NCBI GenBank assembly: GCA_025363575.1
Contig: JANYDM010000206.1
Location: 1-8,663, forward strand
DNA from: Betaproteobacteria bacterium
Lineage (GTDB): Bacteria; Pseudomonadota; Gammaproteobacteria; Burkholderiales; SG8-41
Direction of reading: 5' to 3'
DNA length: 8,663 bases
The notes beneath the pieces were generated by a model that was not told where the DNA came from, did no database searches, and was given only the letters and a program-made list of their open reading frames with translations. Below are positions 5,973 through 8,663 of this stretch, piece after piece. Within the stretch, counting starts at the first letter, position 1, and every line of letters starts with the position of its first letter. Made by a program: the position numbers and the translations under genes.

Positions 5973-5998
5973 GCGTTGTGCGCGCTATGGCACAATGC
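5973..5998. promoter_or_regulatory. Operator-like dyad upstream of the amidase operon
   Basis: GCGTTGTGC (5973-5981) and GCACAATGC (5990-5998) are inverse complements at 8 of 9 positions with an 8-bp spacer; the ninth would be a G-U pair in RNA. The dyad sits 37 bp before the amidase ATG, where a repressor or activator would be expected. It could instead be a 9-bp RNA hairpin ending the PanE-family transcript, but the nearest T-run (TTTT) is about 10 nt beyond the stem, which is poor for an intrinsic terminator. Confidence 0.45.
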
Positions 5999-6035
5999 CT
6001 GCTCGCATTTTCTGCGTGACCGTTAGACACTTCCG

Positions 6036-7337
6036 ATGCCGCCCCCCGCACCCAAGTCGCCCGCGCGCCTCAATGAGTTGACGGCGACCGAAGTCGTCGC
6101 CGCGATCAAGGCGGGCCGCGCGACGTGTGAAGACGTCACGCGCGCCTGCCTCGAGCGCATCGAAGCGCGCGATCGCGACGTCCAGGCGTGGCAGTACATC
6201 GATCCGGATCAGGCGATCGCCGAAGCGCGCGCGCGCGACCGCGGCGACAAAAGCGGGCCGCTGACCGGCGTGCCGTTCAACGTCAAGGACATCATAGACA
6301 CGGGCGACATGCCCACCGAGTACGGCTCGCCTATATACAAAGACTTCCGGCCGCGCGCCGACGCGTCGTGCGTCGCGATGAGCCGCAAGGCCGGCGCCGT
6401 GCTGCTCGGCAAGGCGGTGACGACCGAGTTCGCGAACTTCCATCCGTCGCGCACCAAAAACCCGCTCGATCTCACGCGCACGCCCGGCGGCTCGTCGGCG
6501 GGCTCGGCCGCGTCGGTCGCCGATTTCATGTGCGCGCTGTCGGTCGGCTCGCAAACGAGCGGCTCGACCGTGCGCCCTGCCGGCTACTGCGGCGTCATCG
6601 GGTTCCGGCCGACGTACGGTGAGCTGCGCTGTGCGGGCATGATGGAATCCGCCGGTTCGCTCGACACCGTCGGGCTCATCGCGCGCTCGGTCGACGACAT
6701 CGCGCTGTATCGCGACGTGTTGCTCGGTGAGGCGCCGGTGCCGGTCAAAGATCTGCCGCCGCCGCGCATCGGCTTCTGCCGGACTCACTTGTGGCCGCTT
6801 CTCGAGCCGACGACTCAGCAATTGTTCGAGGACGCCGCGAAAGCGCTCGCGAAGAAGGGCGCGACCGTGACCGATGTGACTCTGCCGCGCGAGTTCGACG
6901 GCATACCGGAAGCGCACCGCCTCATCTCCGGATTCGAGTTCGCGCGCAATTTCACGTGGGAGGTCGAGAACCACTGGGAAGAAATCAGCGCGACGCTGCG
7001 TGCGGGCCGCATTGACGACGGCCTCAATTGCAGTTACGAGACTTATTTGCAGCAGCGCGCGCTCGCCGAAAGCTGCCGCGCGACAATGACGCGCATCCAG
7101 GCGGATTACGACATTCTGCTGACCGCGTGCGCCACCGGCGAAGCGCCCGTCGGCTTCGCGACGACGGGCATCGCCAAGCTCGCGCTGATCTGGACGACGA
7201 TGCACGTGCCCGCGATGTCGGTGCCCGTACTCAAAGGCCCGGCGGGCATGCCGATTCCAGTCTATGTCGCCGGCAAGCGCTCGCAGGACCGCGAACTCTT
7301 CGCGCATGCACGCTGGGTACAGCGCGCGCTTTCATAA
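6036..7337 (+). CDS. Amidase-signature family amidohydrolase
   Basis: This enzyme hydrolyses a carboxamide (or related C-N bond) to acid and ammonia or amine, using the Ser-cisSer-Lys triad of the amidase-signature family. The triad can be read directly: Lys84 in FNVKD, cis-Ser153 in PGGSSAGSAA and nucleophile Ser177 in GSQTSGSTVRPA. The 24-residue spacing between the serines matches that in FAAH as I recall it. At 433 residues it is at the short end of the family and has no extra C-terminal domain, which argues against GatA or allophanate hydrolase. The GSQTSGS nucleophile loop resembles the GTQTAGS form common in catabolic amidases of Proteobacteria. No signal peptide is seen, so it is cytoplasmic. 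The ATG at 6036 is not preceded by a strong Shine-Dalgarno sequence but starts just before the usual first helix (LNELTATEV). Bug receptor 3 follows after 16 bp, so the two probably share an operon; the substrate is unknown. Confidence 0.92.
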   Translation: MPPPAPKSPARLNELTATEVVAAIKAGRATCEDVTRACLERIEARDRDVQAWQYIDPDQAIAEARARDRGDKSGPLTGVPFNVKDIIDTGDMPTEYGSPIYKDFRPRADASCVAMSRKAGAVLLGKAVTTEFANFHPSRTKNPLDLTRTPGGSSAGSAASVADFMCALSVGSQTSGSTVRPAGYCGVIGFRPTYGELRCAGMMESAGSLDTVGLIARSVDDIALYRDVLLGEAPVPVKDLPPPRIGFCRTHLWPLLEPTTQQLFEDAAKALAKKGATVTDVTLPREFDGIPEAHRLISGFEFARNFTWEVENHWEEISATLRAGRIDDGLNCSYETYLQQRALAESCRATMTRIQADYDILLTACATGEAPVGFATTGIAKLALIWTTMHVPAMSVPVLKGPAGMPIPVYVAGKRSQDRELFAHARWVQRALS

Positions 7338-7353
7338 CTCATCGGGACAAATC

Positions 7354-8325
7354 ATGAAGTCGAAGCGGTTTTGCCTCCTTGCGGGCTGCGCGTCGTTCAC
7401 GATCACGGCAACCGCGTTCGCGCAGAATTATCCGACCAAGCCGATCCGCGCGATCGTGCCGTTCGCGGCGGGCGGCGGCGTCGACATCGCGACGCGCTCG
7501 GTCGGCCAGAAACTGACGGAACGCTGGGGCCAGCAGGTGATCGTCGACAATCGCGGCGGCGCCAACGGCAACATCGGCGCGGAGCTCGCGGCGCACGCGG
7601 TGCCCGACGGCTATACGCTGCTGTTCGGCTCGACCGGCCCGATGGCGATCAACCCGACGCTCTATGCGAAGCTCGCGTTCGATCCGGTCAAGGACTTTAC
7701 CGCGGTCGGCATGGTGGCGCCGACCTACTACGTGCTAGTCACGCACCCGTCGGTGCCGGTGAACTCGCTCGCCGACGTCATCCAGGTCGCCAAGGCGAAG
7801 ACTTATAAACTGACGCTCGCCTCCGCCGGCATCGGCAGCCCCGGCCATCTGACCGGCGAGATGCTGAAGATGATGGCCGGCATCGATTTCGTGCACGTGC
7901 CGTACAAGGGCACCGGTCCCGCACTCGCCGACGTCGTCGCCGGCCAGGCGAGCATGATTTTCACCGACATGATCGCCGGCCTCGCGTTCATCCAGTCCGG
8001 ACGCATCAAAGCGATCGCGGCGGCGACCGCCAAGCGACTGCCCAAACTGCCGAACACGCCGACGCTGGCGGAAGCCGGCGTGCCCGGCTTCAACGCGACC
8101 GCATGGACCGGCATGTTCGCGCCGGCCGGCGCGTCGAAAGCCATCGTCACCAAGCTCAACGCCGAATTGAACAGCATTCTGAAACTGCCCGACGTGCAGG
8201 AGCGCATCGCGAGCGACGGCACCGACTTCCTGCCGAACACGCCCGACTCCACCGCCGCACTGCTGAAATCCGAAATCGCGAAATGGGCGAAAGTCATCAG
8301 GGCCTCGGGCGCGACGGCGGACTAA
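7354..8325 (+). CDS. Bug/TctC-family periplasmic solute-binding receptor (Bug 3)
   Basis: This is the third Bug receptor, 323 residues after start correction. The ATG at 7354 gives a classic signal peptide (MKSKR, hydrophobic core, cleavage after AFA at 21-23); the frame is open to an ATG at 7264, but that would overlap the end of the amidase gene and bury the signal peptide. Signatures in order: YPTKPIRAIVPFAAGGGVD (26-44, D44 conserved), VIVDNRGGANGNIGAE (62-77), AVPDGYTLLFG (82-92), LAFDPVKDFTAV (107-118), HVPYKGTGPALADVVAGQ (181-198) and [19 protein letters not shown] (236-254). It lies 16 bp after the amidase gene and 14 bp before the GST gene, indicating one operon. It is closer to the commonest Bug consensus than Bug 1 or Bug 2. 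Its ligand may be the amidase substrate, which is inference; no membrane partner is encoded nearby. Confidence 0.95.
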   Translation: MKSKRFCLLAGCASFTITATAFAQNYPTKPIRAIVPFAAGGGVDIATRSVGQKLTERWGQQVIVDNRGGANGNIGAELAAHAVPDGYTLLFGSTGPMAINPTLYAKLAFDPVKDFTAVGMVAPTYYVLVTHPSVPVNSLADVIQVAKAKTYKLTLASAGIGSPGHLTGEMLKMMAGIDFVHVPYKGTGPALADVVAGQASMIFTDMIAGLAFIQSGRIKAIAAATAKRLPKLPNTPTLAEAGVPGFNATAWTGMFAPAGASKAIVTKLNAELNSILKLPDVQERIASDGTDFLPNTPDSTAALLKSEIAKWAKVIRASGATAD

Positions 8326-8339
8326 AAAGGACAACGCGC

Positions 8340-8663
8340 ATGCTGAAACTATGGGGCCGCGAATCGTCGGGACGCACACAAAAAGTGCTGTGGACGCTGG
8401 CCGAGACCGGCATCGAATTCGAATTCATCAGGGCCAGCGGCGTGATGGGCCCGGGCGGGCACGTGTCGAAGGGCAACCAGCCGTTCGGCGTGGTCGACTC
8501 TGCAGAGTACCGCGCGAAGAACCCCAACGGCCGCGTGCCGACGATAGACGACGACGGCTTCGTGCTGTGGGAATCGAATTCTATCGTGCGCTATCTCGCC
8601 ATGCAGTACGCGCCCGACCTGCTTTACGGCAACGACATCAAGACATTCGCGTCGGCGAGCCGC
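8340..8663 (+). CDS. Glutathione S-transferase family protein, N-terminal part (runs off the window)
   Basis: 108 codons are present with no stop before the window edge; a full protein would usually be about 200-230 residues. The visible part is the thioredoxin-fold GST N-domain: first strand and catalytic-loop region LWGRESSGRTQKVLW (4-18), the cis-proline segment GRVPTID (64-70) and the glutathione gamma-glutamyl-binding ESNS (78-81) followed by IVRYLA. S9 or S10 is the likely catalytic serine; the usual SxN loop reads SSGRT, so the asparagine is replaced. An insertion-like stretch (about 33-55, glycine-rich) precedes the cis-proline region, as in some bacterial GSTs. AAAGGA (8326-8331) lies 8 nt before the ATG, fixing the start. 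It follows Bug 3 by 14 bp, so it belongs to the amidase operon. Role is unknown: conjugation, isomerisation or dehalogenation are all possible in this family. Confidence 0.88.
   Translation, partial: MLKLWGRESSGRTQKVLWTLAETGIEFEFIRASGVMGPGGHVSKGNQPFGVVDSAEYRAKNPNGRVPTIDDDGFVLWESNSIVRYLAMQYAPDLLYGNDIKTFASASR

Noticed and set aside
4943..5995. A 350-codon minus-strand frame opposite the PanE-family gene
   Set aside because: Low-complexity Ser/Arg/Pro-rich translation without a domain; the plus-strand gene has a Shine-Dalgarno site and conserved active-site residues.
5985..7307. A 440-codon open frame on the minus strand, antisense to the amidase gene
   Set aside because: Its translation is very rich in arginine, alanine and histidine with no recognisable domain, and it lies opposite a gene with an intact catalytic triad. 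Long antisense frames are expected in GC-rich DNA.

Overview
The window looks like chromosomal DNA from a GC-rich betaproteobacterium, probably Burkholderiales or a related uncultured lineage. The main reason is that an 8.7 kb stretch encodes three separate periplasmic receptors of the Bug/TctC family, which is greatly expanded in that group. The gaps between genes also carry two kinds of inverted-repeat element (CACAGAG-type and AACGCCGAT-type) that I recognise as recurrent in environmental proteobacterial genomes. This placement is inference; the window has no rRNA or other phylogenetic marker.

Layout, left to right. Positions 1-152 are non-coding. Positions 153-758 (+) encode a pyroglutamyl peptidase I (pcp) whose stop codon overlaps that of a convergent gene. 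Positions 1342-755 (-) encode a small single-domain cupin. Positions 1381-1478 hold an inverted-repeat element. Positions 2459-1500 (-) encode Bug receptor 1. A compact divergent promoter region (2460-2582) separates it from Bug receptor 2 (2583-3566, +). Bug receptor 2 is translationally coupled by an ATGA overlap to a class A FAD monooxygenase (3563-4744) resembling 6-hydroxynicotinate 3-monooxygenase (NicC). The next gap holds a second inverted-repeat element (4797-4902). It is followed by a ketopantoate-reductase-family oxidoreductase (4959-5936), a short gap with an operator-like dyad (5973-5998), and a tight run of amidase (6036-7337), Bug receptor 3 (7354-8325) and the N-terminal part of a glutathione S-transferase (8340 to the window edge).

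How the genes may work together (inference). The set reads as small catabolic cassettes in which a Bug receptor is paired with enzymes for its ligand: Bug 2 with the flavin monooxygenase, Bug 3 with the amidase and GST, and Bug 1 with the cupin. No membrane subunits of a tripartite tricarboxylate transporter and no transcriptional regulator are visible, so the receptors are orphans in this window. The ligands cannot be read from sequence; aromatic or N-heterocyclic carboxylates and amides are reasonable guesses for the right-hand half.

I saw no clear defence system, CRISPR array, transposase, tRNA or rRNA. The items most worth a second look are the two inverted-repeat elements built on one plan from unrelated units, the altered active site of the NicC-like enzyme, and the dyad in front of the amidase operon.
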